64,000 nucleotides of DNA from Bowmanella denitrificans (GTDB taxonomy: Bacteria; Pseudomonadota; Gammaproteobacteria; Enterobacterales; Alteromonadaceae). The notes beneath the pieces are model-generated. The model was not told the DNA's origin. It did no database searches and was given only the letters and a program-made list of their open reading frames with translations. The stretch lies in NCBI RefSeq assembly GCF_039522935.1, contig NZ_BAAAEI010000012.1, positions 186,001 to 250,000 on the forward strand. Direction: 5' to 3'. Positions 43,175 through 52,474 of the stretch are shown here, in pieces. Position 1 is the first letter of the stretch. Every line of letters starts with the position of its first letter. Position numbers and translations under genes: made by a program.

Positions 43175-45877
43175 ATGTCCGAAATCAGTCGCACCACCCT
43201 GTTTGGTAAGCTGAACAAGCTGTCCTATAAAGCCATAGAAGGCGCCACGGTATTTTGCAAAATGCGCGGTAATCCCTATGTTGAACTGGTGCATTGGCTG
43301 CAGCAAATACTGCAACTGCAGGACTCCGATCTGCACCGGATTATCAAATACTTTGAGCTCAATCCAGCCACCCTGGCCAAAGATATCACCGAGGCCCTGG
43401 ATGCTTTACCCAGAGGCTCCACCTCGATTACAGATTTGTCTGCCCATCTGGAAGAAGCCGTAGAAAGAGCCTGGGTTTACGGCAGCCTGATGTTTAATGA
43501 AGCACAGATCCGTACCGGTTATTTAATGGTTGGCCTGGTAAAAACCCGTTCGCTGATGAATAACCTCAGGGCTATCAGCGGCGAGTTTGCCAAAATAGAC
43601 AGCGAGAGCCTGACCAGTCGTTTTGCTGGCATAGTTCAGGGTTCACCAGAAACAGGGTTAACGGCTACGGATGGATTTTCATCGGCAGCACCAGGGGAAG
43701 CCAGCGGTGCGATGGCACCGGCGCAAATGGGCAAGAAAGAAGCCCTGCAACGTTTTACCGTCGATCTGACCGCGCAGGCGGCCTCTGGTGATATGGACCC
43801 CATAGTCGGGCGCGACGAGGAAATTCGGCAGATTGTGGATATTCTGATGCGGCGCCGGCAAAACAACCCCATTCTGACCGGCGAGGCTGGGGTGGGTAAA
43901 ACCGCTGTGGTGGAAGGCTTTGCCCAGCGCATTGCCGCGGGTGATGTGCCACCGCCGCTCAAAGACGTGGAACTCAGAGTGCTGGATGTAGGCCTGTTGC
44001 AGGCTGGCGCCAGTATGAAAGGTGAGTTCGAGGAACGTCTTAAGCAAGTGATTGAAGAAGTTCAGTCGTCTGAAAAGCCCATTATCCTGTTTATTGACGA
44101 AGCCCATACGCTGGTGGGGGCTGGAGGTGCAGCCGGGACAGGAGACGCAGCCAACCTGCTGAAACCTGCACTGGCCAGGGGGACCCTGCGCACTATTGCT
44201 GCCACCACCTGGGCGGAATACAAGAAGCATATTGAAAAAGACCCGGCCCTGACCCGTCGTTTCCAGGTTGTGCAGGTGCCCGAGCCGGACGAAAACAAAG
44301 CCATTCTGATGATGCGTGGGGTGGCCAGTAAACTCGAACAGCACCACAAAGTTCAACTGCTGGATGAAGCTATAGAGGCGGCCGTCAAGCTGTCACATCG
44401 CTATATTCCGGCCCGCCAACTGCCAGACAAATCCGTTAGTTTGCTGGATACGGCCTGTGCACGGGTCGCTATCAGCCAGCATGCGGTACCGGCACAGGTA
44501 GAAGATACCCGCCGCCGTATTGACGCCCTGCAGGTAGAGCTGGAGATTCTACAACGTGAAACGGCCATGGGCGGTGAACATCAAAACCGCTGCAATAAAG
44601 TTACCGAAACCCTGACCGCTGAACAGGCCCTACTGGATGAGCTGGAACAAAAATGGCAGGAAGAGAAGCAACTGGTTGAGCAGATTCTGGCTCTGAGGGC
44701 CAGAATTCGCCAAGCCAGAGGCGAAGTCGATACCACATCGCAGGTGAATGAAGATAATACCGACCCGTCTGTTGCAAAAGAGCCGGAAGACGTCAGCACT
44801 CTTTTGCAAGACCTTAAAGCCCTGCAAAACGAGTTGGCGCAAATGCAGGGGGAATCGCCTTTGATTCTGCCCACAGTAGATGAACAGGCCGTAGCGGCAG
44901 TGGTACAGGACTGGACAGGGATCCCGGTTGGCCGGATGGTGAAGGATGAAATCACCACCATTCTGAAGCTGGCCGACACCCTTGAACAGCGGATTATTGG
45001 TCAGCGCCATGCCCTGGAGATGATTGCCAGGCGCATCCAGACATCCCGCGCCAAACTGGACAATCCCAACAAACCCATAGGGGTGTTTATGCTGGCCGGT
45101 ACCTCTGGGGTGGGGAAAACCGAAACCGCTCTGGCCCTGGCAGAAGCCCTGTATGGTGGTGAACACAATGTGATTACCATCAATATGAGCGAATATCAGG
45201 AAGCCCATACCGTATCCAGCCTCAAAGGCGCACCTCCGGGTTATGTAGGTTATGGTGAGGGCGGAGTGCTGACCGAAGCTGTCAGACGCAAACCTTACAG
45301 TGTGGTATTGCTGGACGAAGTGGAAAAGGCCCATCCCGATGTGCATGAGATCTTCTTCCAGGTATTTGACAAAGGCTGGATGGAAGACGGTGAAGGCAGG
45401 GTAATCGATTTTAAAAATACCCTTATACTGCTGACCACTAATGCCGGTACAGAGCTAATCAGCAGCCTTTGCGCCGACCCGGAACTGATGCCTGAACCAG
45501 ATGGCATCGCCAGCGCATTGCGAGAACCACTACTCAAAGTGTTCCCCCCGGCCTTACTTGGCAGATTGGTGGTCATTCCCTACTACCCTCTGAACGATGA
45601 CATGATCGCCGCCATTATCCGGCTGCAGCTAGGCCGTATAGAGAAACGTATCCGCCAGAATTACGAAATTCCATTTACCTATGACGATGACGTAGTGAAG
45701 CTAATTGGTAAGCGTTGTACGGAACTGGAAAGCGGCGGCCGTATGGTAGATGCGATACTAACCAACAGCATCCTGCCCACTATTTCCGAAGTATTTTTAA
45801 ATAATATGCTGGCAGGAAAAGCCGCAGAAAAAGTCCATCTTAAAGTGGAAGATGGGGATTTCAAGTATGAGATATAG
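43175..45877 (+). CDS. tssH: T6SS sheath-disassembly ATPase TssH (ClpV)
   Basis: A 900-residue AAA+ disaggregase. After the N-terminal Clp domain come AAA module 1 (Walker A GEAGVGKT, about 236-243; FIDEAHTLVGAGG), a coiled-coil middle domain (about 440-560), and AAA module 2 (Walker A GTSGVGKT, about 641-648; LLDEVEKAHPDVHEIFFQVFD). ClpV extracts TssC from contracted sheaths for recycling. It ends operon 2 of structural genes; the following sequence is markedly AT-rich. Confidence 0.97.
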   Translation: MSEISRTTLFGKLNKLSYKAIEGATVFCKMRGNPYVELVHWLQQILQLQDSDLHRIIKYFELNPATLAKDITEALDALPRGSTSITDLSAHLEEAVERAWVYGSLMFNEAQIRTGYLMVGLVKTRSLMNNLRAISGEFAKIDSESLTSRFAGIVQGSPETGLTATDGFSSAAPGEASGAMAPAQMGKKEALQRFTVDLTAQAASGDMDPIVGRDEEIRQIVDILMRRRQNNPILTGEAGVGKTAVVEGFAQRIAAGDVPPPLKDVELRVLDVGLLQAGASMKGEFEERLKQVIEEVQSSEKPIILFIDEAHTLVGAGGAAGTGDAANLLKPALARGTLRTIAATTWAEYKKHIEKDPALTRRFQVVQVPEPDENKAILMMRGVASKLEQHHKVQLLDEAIEAAVKLSHRYIPARQLPDKSVSLLDTACARVAISQHAVPAQVEDTRRRIDALQVELEILQRETAMGGEHQNRCNKVTETLTAEQALLDELEQKWQEEKQLVEQILALRARIRQARGEVDTTSQVNEDNTDPSVAKEPEDVSTLLQDLKALQNELAQMQGESPLILPTVDEQAVAAVVQDWTGIPVGRMVKDEITTILKLADTLEQRIIGQRHALEMIARRIQTSRAKLDNPNKPIGVFMLAGTSGVGKTETALALAEALYGGEHNVITINMSEYQEAHTVSSLKGAPPGYVGYGEGGVLTEAVRRKPYSVVLLDEVEKAHPDVHEIFFQVFDKGWMEDGEGRVIDFKNTLILLTTNAGTELISSLCADPELMPEPDGIASALREPLLKVFPPALLGRLVVIPYYPLNDDMIAAIIRLQLGRIEKRIRQNYEIPFTYDDDVVKLIGKRCTELESGGRMVDAILTNSILPTISEVFLNNMLAGKAAEKVHLKVEDGDFKYEI

Positions 45878-46007
45878 CAGCTATGACAAAGGAAAGGAGA
45901 CAGGGATAGCCCCAATAAAGATGGAAGTGGATTTGGGAATAAAAAAATAAATATCAAGGTGAAAATAAGTATGGAGAAAGTTACTGCGAAATAGGGAAGC
46001 TTGTAGA

Positions 46008-46721
46008 GTGAAAAGAAATACACTTATTCCACTAGCGATCCTATTGTCATTTTTTTCAAAAGGAGTCAACTCCATGGGTTTATTTTCAAAGTGTATATTT
46101 TCAGCTGTAGAAGGAAAAGTAATGTTAAATGGAGAACCAGTATCAGGGGCAAGAGTTAAACGTTATTATGAGTGGGGAAATATAGAAAAAGAAAACACTT
46201 TTCTTACAAAGACAAACGATGAAGGACGTTTCTCATTTAGCGAGATAAATATATCTTCTTTGTCCGCCTCACTAAATATAATTAGTCAACCAACTATAAT
46301 ACAGAACATAACTATAGAGCACGAAGGACGAGAATATACAGCATGGAGTTTCTTCAAGGGAAATTATGAATCTGGAGGGGAAACCGGAACATCTCCAATT
46401 GAGCTGTACTGTGATTTATCCTCTGAATTTACCAAACACAAGCTAATGTCTAAAAGAGGGGAATATCATGGAATTTGTACATTGAAAAATAAAGCGATTA
46501 GCTCATGGTCTGATACTAAGACTGATCTAAAAACCCTACCAACTAACTATAACTGCCATATGGTCCATCGCGGCTTTGTGCAGACCTTTCGCTCCTTTGA
46601 ACATCATATTGACCGCTATTTAGACTGGTATTCCCCCAGCAAGATTCATCTGGTCTGCTATAGATTGGGCGACTTCACAACGCGAAACCAGGAAAGCATT
46701 AGCGGGGGTACTGTTGGATGA
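46008..46721 (+). CDS. DUF6795-like putative immunity protein fused to a lipase-gene remnant
   Basis: A 237-residue frame in two parts. Residues 1-165 have a signal peptide (cut near VNS-MG) and resemble the next gene along the whole length (MGLFSKC, VEG-V-NG-PV-G, ETG-SPI-L-CDLS), about 45% identical by eye. Residues 171-220 derive from the lipase gene downstream (TDLKTLPTN, HRGFVQTFRSFEHHIDRYLDW), but the catalytic GHSLGG has become CYRLGD and the rest is lost. The start is GTG with AGGGAAG upstream. It probably still makes a periplasmic immunity-type protein with a foreign tail. AT-rich compared with T6SS structural genes. Its last bases overlap the next start (ATGA). Confidence 0.65.
   Translation: MKRNTLIPLAILLSFFSKGVNSMGLFSKCIFSAVEGKVMLNGEPVSGARVKRYYEWGNIEKENTFLTKTNDEGRFSFSEINISSLSASLNIISQPTIIQNITIEHEGREYTAWSFFKGNYESGGETGTSPIELYCDLSSEFTKHKLMSKRGEYHGICTLKNKAISSWSDTKTDLKTLPTNYNCHMVHRGFVQTFRSFEHHIDRYLDWYSPSKIHLVCYRLGDFTTRNQESISGGTVG
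46521..46671 (+). pseudogene. Truncated duplicate of the lipase effector gene
   Basis: These 151 bases align without gaps to 47548-47698 of the intact lipase gene at roughly 90% identity by eye. The copy stops where the catalytic serine motif should be. It is a scar of a second, lost lipase effector gene. Confidence 0.8.
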
Positions 46722-47206
46722 ACAGAAACCTTCCTATTTCGCTCATTATTTTATTTTCAGTTTTCTCTACAGGAGTTAATGCCATGGGTCTGTTTTCAAA
46801 ATGTATGTTCTCCGAGGTTGAGGGAGTTGTATTATTTAATGGGACACCGGTGGAAGGAGTCAAGGTGGTAAAAAGCTATAGATGGGGAAACACAAAAGAG
46901 ACAAGAGAGTATCAATCTGTTACAGATTCAGATGGAAGATTCAGATTTGATGCATCTTTCAGCAATTCATTCACTTTCTCTATTTTTCCTCACGAACCTG
47001 TTTTAATTCAATACATAGTATTTAACTACAATAACAAAGAGTATTTAGGATGGAGACACTACAAAGGGGACTATAGTGAATCTGGAGAAACTGGGGTTTC
47101 ACCAATAAAGCTTAAATGTGACTTATCATGGGAAGAAGAAGAGTACGAAATCCCTGGAAACCATAAGACTTACATAGGAATATGTAGGATAACCAAGGAT
47201 ATTTAA
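46718..47206 (+). CDS. DUF6795-like exported protein, candidate immunity protein for the T6SS lipase
   Basis: A 162-residue protein with a signal peptide (cleavage near VNA-MG, residue 22). The mature part is a beta-sandwich-like domain (VEGVVLFNGTPVEGVKVVKSYRWG, then TDSDGRFRFD), similar to carboxypeptidase-regulatory-like folds and, I believe, to DUF6795. It starts four bases inside the preceding gene and ends two bases before the lipase gene, so it is co-expressed with it. Periplasmic location fits protection against a lipase injected into the periplasm. The immunity role is inferred from position and export. Low-GC composition suggests acquisition with the effector. Confidence 0.65.
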   Translation: MNRNLPISLIILFSVFSTGVNAMGLFSKCMFSEVEGVVLFNGTPVEGVKVVKSYRWGNTKETREYQSVTDSDGRFRFDASFSNSFTFSIFPHEPVLIQYIVFNYNNKEYLGWRHYKGDYSESGETGVSPIKLKCDLSWEEEEYEIPGNHKTYIGICRITKDI

Positions 47207-47208
47207 GG

Positions 47209-48582
47209 ATGACTCCATTAAACCCAACATCATCATCTAATATTTCTCAAAACATCTACCAATTTTCAGAATTGGTAGAAGCCAGTCCTAACTCAAGATA
47301 TTTAAACCCAACCAACAATAATTTTTTTAAGGGTCTTCCTTTAAAAGATAGAAAAGCAGCTAAGATTGGCTTTGAGAAATATGGATTCACCCCTATAGAC
47401 ATTTTTAGAGCTAGAACAGGAATTGTTTCTGGAGAAAGCTCCTGCTTCGGATGCATAGCTTCTGGGATGAGCAATAGCTTGGAAGAAAATCGTTTAGGCG
47501 AATCCTTGATTGCAATAAAAGGAACCAGCTCACGAGCAGATATTGCAACTGACCTAAAAACCCTACCAACAAACTTTAACGGTCATATGACCCATCGCGG
47601 CTTCGTGCAGACCTTTCGCTCCTTTGAACATCATATTGACCGCTATTTAGACTGGCATTCACCCAGTAAGATTCATCTGGTTGGCCATAGCCTGGGCGGC
47701 GCTCTGGCCACCCTTACCGCTTATCATATTGCCAAGCGGGATAGCAGCGGCAAATGCCAGATTAAACTTTATACTTTTGGTGCCCCCAGAGTCGGCTTTA
47801 CCTCTTTTAATCAGGAGGTGGAGAAGCTGATTGGTAAGCAGAATATTTACCGGGTTTACCACGATGCCGATGTCGTCAGTATGGTACCAATGTTCCCCTT
47901 TTTGCATGTGCATTCTTCTGATTTTTTTGATGGCTACCGTTTGAATTGGATTAATGGGCTGGTATCCGTTCCCGCTCATTATATGAACAACTACATTGCA
48001 ACAATTAGAAATGCTGATTGGGGAAATATCAAAGGCAGTATTTCAGAAAGAAAAGTGATGAACTGGCTGGATGGTCTGATTCATGCTGGAGTGGGTTTCG
48101 TCATGTTCTCTGCGCCGCTGCTGAGTATGATTACTTTGGGTTTGCACTTGATTCTTAAACATATCCACAAACTTGGAGTCAGCAGCCAATTGCCTTCCTA
48201 CACTACCCCATTAGACACTTTAGCCTGGCTTTTGTATAAAGGAGCAGCGGCAGCGCTGGAGATGTCCAGATGGGTGAGAAACCTGTTGAAAGGGATACTG
48301 GCATTTTTGGGGGAACCAATGATAGGCGGTCAAAGCCTGACGGTTATTTTTATTCGGTATTTATTGGGCAGACTGGCCAGTACCATTATGCGTATGGCCA
48401 CTCAGGCCCTGCAAGCCAGCCAGGCTCAATGGCAAATGCCAATCTTTAAAGCCCAGCCCAACTGGCAAAAGGATCAGGCTCAGGCCTTACGTAAAGGTGC
48501 CAGCCCCAGACAAAACGGCTACCGAATTCCGGGGCCTAACAACAGATTGGGGGGACCAAGGCGTGGACCACTGGCAATTTAG
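47209..48582 (+). CDS. T6SS lipase effector, class 3 lipase fold (Tle-type)
   Basis: A 457-residue alpha/beta hydrolase. The nucleophile elbow is GHSLGG (Ser161); Asp221 in YHDADVVSMVP and His257 in VPAHYMN are the likely other triad members; GAPRVG follows the family pattern. After the catalytic domain come hydrophobic helices (about 289-318, 325-350 and 375-405) and a basic, Gln/Arg-rich tail. There is no signal peptide, as expected for a T6SS cargo. Position directly before vgrG suggests it rides on that spike. It likely attacks phospholipids of rival bacteria. Its first about 340 bases are AT-rich while the catalytic region is GC-richer, with the change near 47548. Confidence 0.82.
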   Translation: MTPLNPTSSSNISQNIYQFSELVEASPNSRYLNPTNNNFFKGLPLKDRKAAKIGFEKYGFTPIDIFRARTGIVSGESSCFGCIASGMSNSLEENRLGESLIAIKGTSSRADIATDLKTLPTNFNGHMTHRGFVQTFRSFEHHIDRYLDWHSPSKIHLVGHSLGGALATLTAYHIAKRDSSGKCQIKLYTFGAPRVGFTSFNQEVEKLIGKQNIYRVYHDADVVSMVPMFPFLHVHSSDFFDGYRLNWINGLVSVPAHYMNNYIATIRNADWGNIKGSISERKVMNWLDGLIHAGVGFVMFSAPLLSMITLGLHLILKHIHKLGVSSQLPSYTTPLDTLAWLLYKGAAAALEMSRWVRNLLKGILAFLGEPMIGGQSLTVIFIRYLLGRLASTIMRMATQALQASQAQWQMPIFKAQPNWQKDQAQALRKGASPRQNGYRIPGPNNRLGGPRRGPLAI

Positions 48583-48700
48583 AAAACAAGTTATGACTGG
48601 GCAAAATGGCAAACAGGAAAGTTATTCAGAGGCTAACTACACTTATTCAATTTAAGCGGGTTTGACGTAACGGGACAAACCGTAATCAGGAGACGATCTC

Positions 48701-50845
48701 GTGGCAGGGAAAAGACAGGTATCCATAACCACCCCTTTGGGTGATGAGCTGTTGCTGGTATCCATGAGTGGCGAGGAAACCCTTGGCAGATTATTCAGAT
48801 ACGATGTAACCCTCTATGCAAAAAAAGAGGATATTAAAGCCACCGATCTGATTGGCCAGCAAGCCACCATTAAAGTAGAGCTGGAAAACCAGCAATACCG
48901 TTACTTTAACGGTTTTATTACGCGCTTTTCCCAACAGGGTAGAGCCACCGAAGGCTATGCCCAATACAGCGCAGAAATTCACCCCTGGCTATGGTTTTTA
49001 AACCGTACCGCAGATTGCCGTATCTTTCAGGAAATGACCGTACCGGACATTCTTAAGCAGGTGTTCGCCGACAACGGCTTTACCGACTACGAATTAAAGC
49101 TGTCCCGCAATTATCGCACCTGGGAATACTGTGTGCAGTACCGGGAATCGGATTTATTGTTTGCCATGCGCCTGATGGAGCATGAGGGTATCTATTTTTA
49201 TTTCAGCCATGAACAGGACAAACATAAACTGATTCTGGCCGATGCGGCCAATGCCCATAGTCCACTGGCTGGAAAGTCCACTATTGCCTATCACCTGGCT
49301 GGCCTGTTTCAGCGCAAAGAAGACAGCAGTATCGCTAACTGGACCAGTAGCTGTGAAGTGCAAACCGGCTGCTATGCCAGCACCGACTACGACTTTAAAA
49401 AACCCAAAAGTGATCTGTCGGCCAATCGCATTATTCAGCGCCCCCATGCCCATGCCGATGCTGAGTACTTTGATTATCCTGGTGAGTACACCGAATCGGC
49501 CGATGGTGATAACTATACCCTGACCCGTATTGAAGAAATGCAGGCCGACTTTGAAGTACATCGCGGCGAAACCGATGCACGAACAATGACCTGTGGAGGT
49601 TTGTTTACCCTGAGTGAACATCCCAGAGACGACAGAAACCAGGAGTACCTGATAACCCATTGTCAGTATGAACTGAATGCCAACCCTTATGGCTCGGGCG
49701 GCGGTGGCGAACAGCCCTTTCAATGCAACTTTACCGCCATTGCCAGTAAAACGCCGTTCAGACCGGCCCGCACCACGGCCCGCCCCGTGGTACAAGGACC
49801 GCAAACTGCAGTGGTGGTAGGCCCAGCAGGTGAAGAAATCTACCCGGATAAATACGGCCGCGTTAAAGTTCAGTTTTTCTGGGACAGATACGGCCAGACA
49901 GATGAAAACAGTTCCTGCTGGATCAGGGTGGCGCAAACCTGGTCGGGTAAAGCCTGGGGAGCGCAGATTATTCCACGTATTGGCCATGAAGTGATAGTGG
50001 AGTTCCTGGAAGGCGATCCGGATAAACCTCTCATAGTTGGCAGTGTGTACAACGCCGACAATATGCCGCCTTACAGCCTGCCGGCCAATAAAACCCAGTC
50101 CGGCATTAAAACCCGCAGCTCCCCAGGCGGCAGCGCCAATAACTTCAATGAAATCCGCATGGAAGATAAAAAGGGCAATGAAGAGCTGTATATCCAGGCG
50201 GAAAAAGACGAAAACATCCTAGTTAAAAACAATAAAACCGAAACCGTTGGTGTGGATGAAACCATCGATATTGGCCATGACCGCAGCGATACCATTGGCA
50301 ATGACGAAACCATTTCGGTGGGTAATAACCGTACCGAAAGCGTCGGCAACGATGAAACCATCAATATTGGCAATAACCGCACCGAAACCGTAGCCAGCAA
50401 TGAAACCATCAGCATCGGCGCTAACCGCAGCCGCGATGTGGGCGGTAACGAGTCGGTCAGTATTGGTCAGTCGCGCACTCATACTGTGGCAATCAATGAA
50501 GCCATTGCCATAGGTGCAGCTCAGGAAATCGTGATTGGCGGCGCTCAGGCAGTAGAAATAGGTGCGGCACAGAATACTGATGTAGGGCTGAATCAGTTAG
50601 TGAGTGTCGGTAAAAACCGCTCGGTGGATGTAGGCGATGACGACAGTCTTAAAGTCGGAAAAAACTTAGTGATAGATGTGGGTGATGCCGTCATCATCAA
50701 ATGTGGCAAAGCCAGTATTTCCATGAAAAAGGACGGCACCATTAGTATATCCGGCAAGGATATCAGTATAAAAGGCAGCGGTGTCATCGACGTTAAAGCC
50801 AGCAAAGATTTAGTGCTTAAAGGTAAGAAAATTCTGCAAAACTAA
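48701..50845 (+). CDS. vgrG: T6SS spike protein VgrG with extended needle
   Basis: A 714-residue VgrG (TssI). The gp27-like part (about 1-370) is followed by the gp5-OB domain (YPDKYGRVKVQFFWDRYG; SCWIRVAQTWSGKAWG; EFLEGDPDKPLIVG). The C-terminal needle has many short repeats of the form NETxxIGxNRTxxVG, giving a triple beta-helix, and ends with DUF2345-like KCGKASISMKKDGTISISG. The start is GTG with CAGGAGA eight bases before. No enzymatic extension is fused; effectors are encoded as separate proteins around it. Confidence 0.96.
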   Translation: MAGKRQVSITTPLGDELLLVSMSGEETLGRLFRYDVTLYAKKEDIKATDLIGQQATIKVELENQQYRYFNGFITRFSQQGRATEGYAQYSAEIHPWLWFLNRTADCRIFQEMTVPDILKQVFADNGFTDYELKLSRNYRTWEYCVQYRESDLLFAMRLMEHEGIYFYFSHEQDKHKLILADAANAHSPLAGKSTIAYHLAGLFQRKEDSSIANWTSSCEVQTGCYASTDYDFKKPKSDLSANRIIQRPHAHADAEYFDYPGEYTESADGDNYTLTRIEEMQADFEVHRGETDARTMTCGGLFTLSEHPRDDRNQEYLITHCQYELNANPYGSGGGGEQPFQCNFTAIASKTPFRPARTTARPVVQGPQTAVVVGPAGEEIYPDKYGRVKVQFFWDRYGQTDENSSCWIRVAQTWSGKAWGAQIIPRIGHEVIVEFLEGDPDKPLIVGSVYNADNMPPYSLPANKTQSGIKTRSSPGGSANNFNEIRMEDKKGNEELYIQAEKDENILVKNNKTETVGVDETIDIGHDRSDTIGNDETISVGNNRTESVGNDETINIGNNRTETVASNETISIGANRSRDVGGNESVSIGQSRTHTVAINEAIAIGAAQEIVIGGAQAVEIGAAQNTDVGLNQLVSVGKNRSVDVGDDDSLKVGKNLVIDVGDAVIIKCGKASISMKKDGTISISGKDISIKGSGVIDVKASKDLVLKGKKILQN

Positions 50846-50900
50846 ACGGCCAAACGCAGTCTCAGGGCCAGGATGAAACAAAGAGATGTAGGAGTCGACG

Positions 50901-51362
50901 ATGTTGGAACAAGCAGACAAAATACAGAATAAACGGCCTACGGACGTTACCGTGGGCGCTTTGGTAGGCTTTAGTGCTCAAGGCCATCCATTGGTGGTTT
51001 TTGCGGGCAATCCACACCAGCAAGGCCTGGAAGCAAAGAGCACGGTGCAACTGGAAACTGACGATATTGGCTGCCATGTGGCTCTGTTATTTGAAAACGG
51101 CGATGCAAAAAAGCCGCTAATCATTGGCCGCATTGTCTCCCCCCAGCCTACTCGCAAACAAAAAACAGAAAACCAGACCCTGAGCGTAAAAATGGACGGC
51201 GATACGCTCTGCCTGCACGCCGACCAGCAGATTGAGCTCAAATGCGGCAAAGCCAGCATTACTCTAACCAAAGCTGGCAAAATTTTAATCAGAGGGGCTT
51301 ATATCCTCAGTCGTTCAAGCGGAGCCAACAGAATAAAGGGTGGCGCCATCCAACTGAACTAA
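50901..51362 (+). CDS. DUF6484 protein of the T6SS spike module
   Basis: A 153-residue protein with an OB-like N-terminal half (GALVGFSAQGHPLVVFAGNP, then PLIIGRI, similar to the corresponding VgrG region) and a C-terminal DUF2345-like beta repeat (LKCGKASITLTKAGKILIRGAYI). I assign it to DUF6484. Its end closely resembles the last repeats of VgrG, suggesting it extends or caps the spike. AGGAG ribosome site. Lies between vgrG and a DUF2169 adaptor gene. Confidence 0.8.
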   Translation: MLEQADKIQNKRPTDVTVGALVGFSAQGHPLVVFAGNPHQQGLEAKSTVQLETDDIGCHVALLFENGDAKKPLIIGRIVSPQPTRKQKTENQTLSVKMDGDTLCLHADQQIELKCGKASITLTKAGKILIRGAYILSRSSGANRIKGGAIQLN

Positions 51363-51373
51363 GCAGGGTAGTC

Positions 51374-52474
51374 ATGGAACTGATTAACGCAACCAACATG
51401 CCGGCGGCGTACACCCAAGGGATGGATAAATCCGGCCGGGAAAGTCTGGTGGTGGTGGTTAAAGGCACCTTTACGCTGCCACTGGACGGCAGCTTGCCCA
51501 GCTTACTCGAACAACAAGCGCCGTTAGTTGAAGCCGATGTTTATCTGCAGGAACCAGGTTTGTCAGCCTGTCTGTGTGAATCTGATTTTGCCCCCTTTAA
51601 ACCGCGCTGCGATGTATTACTGAATGGTTCTGCCTATGCGCCCAACGGCCAGCCGGTGAAAGAACTGGATACCCGTTTGCGGGTCGCGAATATCGATAAG
51701 ACCCTGCATGTGGTGGGGAACCGCTTATGGTATGCCGATGCCGGCAGCATAGGTAAAACCTTCGCCGAACCTTTTAATGTGATGCCGCTGCATTACGGCC
51801 GAGCCTTTGGCGGCCTGGATGATTTTCATCATGATGAAAATAAACGTGATGCCTATATGGATAACCCTATAGGCCGGGGTTTTCATCGCCATCTGCAAGA
51901 CAAGCTGGTGCATCACACCCCGCTTCCTAATATTGAAGAGCCAGGTCATCCGGTCAAAAAACCTGACGGGCAATACCGGCCAATGGCCTACGGGGTGGTG
52001 GGCAGAAGCTGGCCACAGCGTGCCAGATATGCCGGCACATACGACCAGAATTGGGTGGATACTGTTTTTCCGTTTCTACCTGACGATTTTAACGAAGCCT
52101 ACTTCCAGGCCGCACCAACAGATCAACAGTGCCCCTATCTGCAGGGTGGCGAATGGGTGGAACTGCATAATCTTACCCCAACCGGTCTGACCCGCTTTCA
52201 GTTACCCAGCATTGCGGTGCCCGTGGTGTTTTTTAAAAAGCGCGATGAGGATCATCACACTCAAGCGGTGATTGATACCTTGTTGATTGAACCGGATTTG
52301 GGCCGGTTCAGCCTGGTTTGGCGGGTTAGTGAACCCTTAAAGCGCAATATGTTTGAGATCCCCCAGGTACTGGTAGGCAGAATGTCCAAAGCCTGGTGGC
52401 GGGCCAGAACACTGGGTAAAACCTACTATCCTGGCCTGAATAAAATAGGCAGCACGGAGGCCGAACATGAGTGA
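51374..52474 (+). CDS. DUF2169 T6SS effector adaptor
   Basis: A 366-residue DUF2169 protein. Family parts are MELINATNMPAAYTQGMDKSGRESLVVVVKGTF, PLHYGRAFGG and the conserved DNPIGRGF. DUF2169 proteins are found next to PAAR/DUF4150 effectors and are thought to help load them on VgrG. Start 51374 is chosen because the family begins there; the frame is open further upstream inside the DUF6484 gene. It overlaps the ketosynthase-like gene by eight bases. Confidence 0.88.
   Translation: MELINATNMPAAYTQGMDKSGRESLVVVVKGTFTLPLDGSLPSLLEQQAPLVEADVYLQEPGLSACLCESDFAPFKPRCDVLLNGSAYAPNGQPVKELDTRLRVANIDKTLHVVGNRLWYADAGSIGKTFAEPFNVMPLHYGRAFGGLDDFHHDENKRDAYMDNPIGRGFHRHLQDKLVHHTPLPNIEEPGHPVKKPDGQYRPMAYGVVGRSWPQRARYAGTYDQNWVDTVFPFLPDDFNEAYFQAAPTDQQCPYLQGGEWVELHNLTPTGLTRFQLPSIAVPVVFFKKRDEDHHTQAVIDTLLIEPDLGRFSLVWRVSEPLKRNMFEIPQVLVGRMSKAWWRARTLGKTYYPGLNKIGSTEAEHE

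Noticed and set aside
43679..45346. Two long minus-strand frames opposite tssH
   Set aside because: They lie fully inside the well-supported ClpV gene and have no recognisable domains.
45878..46007. Insertion sequence or integrase as the source of the AT-rich effector region
   Set aside because: No transposase, inverted terminal repeats or tRNA site was seen; only composition and homology indicate recombination.
49154..49987. 277-residue minus-strand frame inside vgrG
   Set aside because: Shadow of the VgrG reading frame in GC-richer DNA; no signals.
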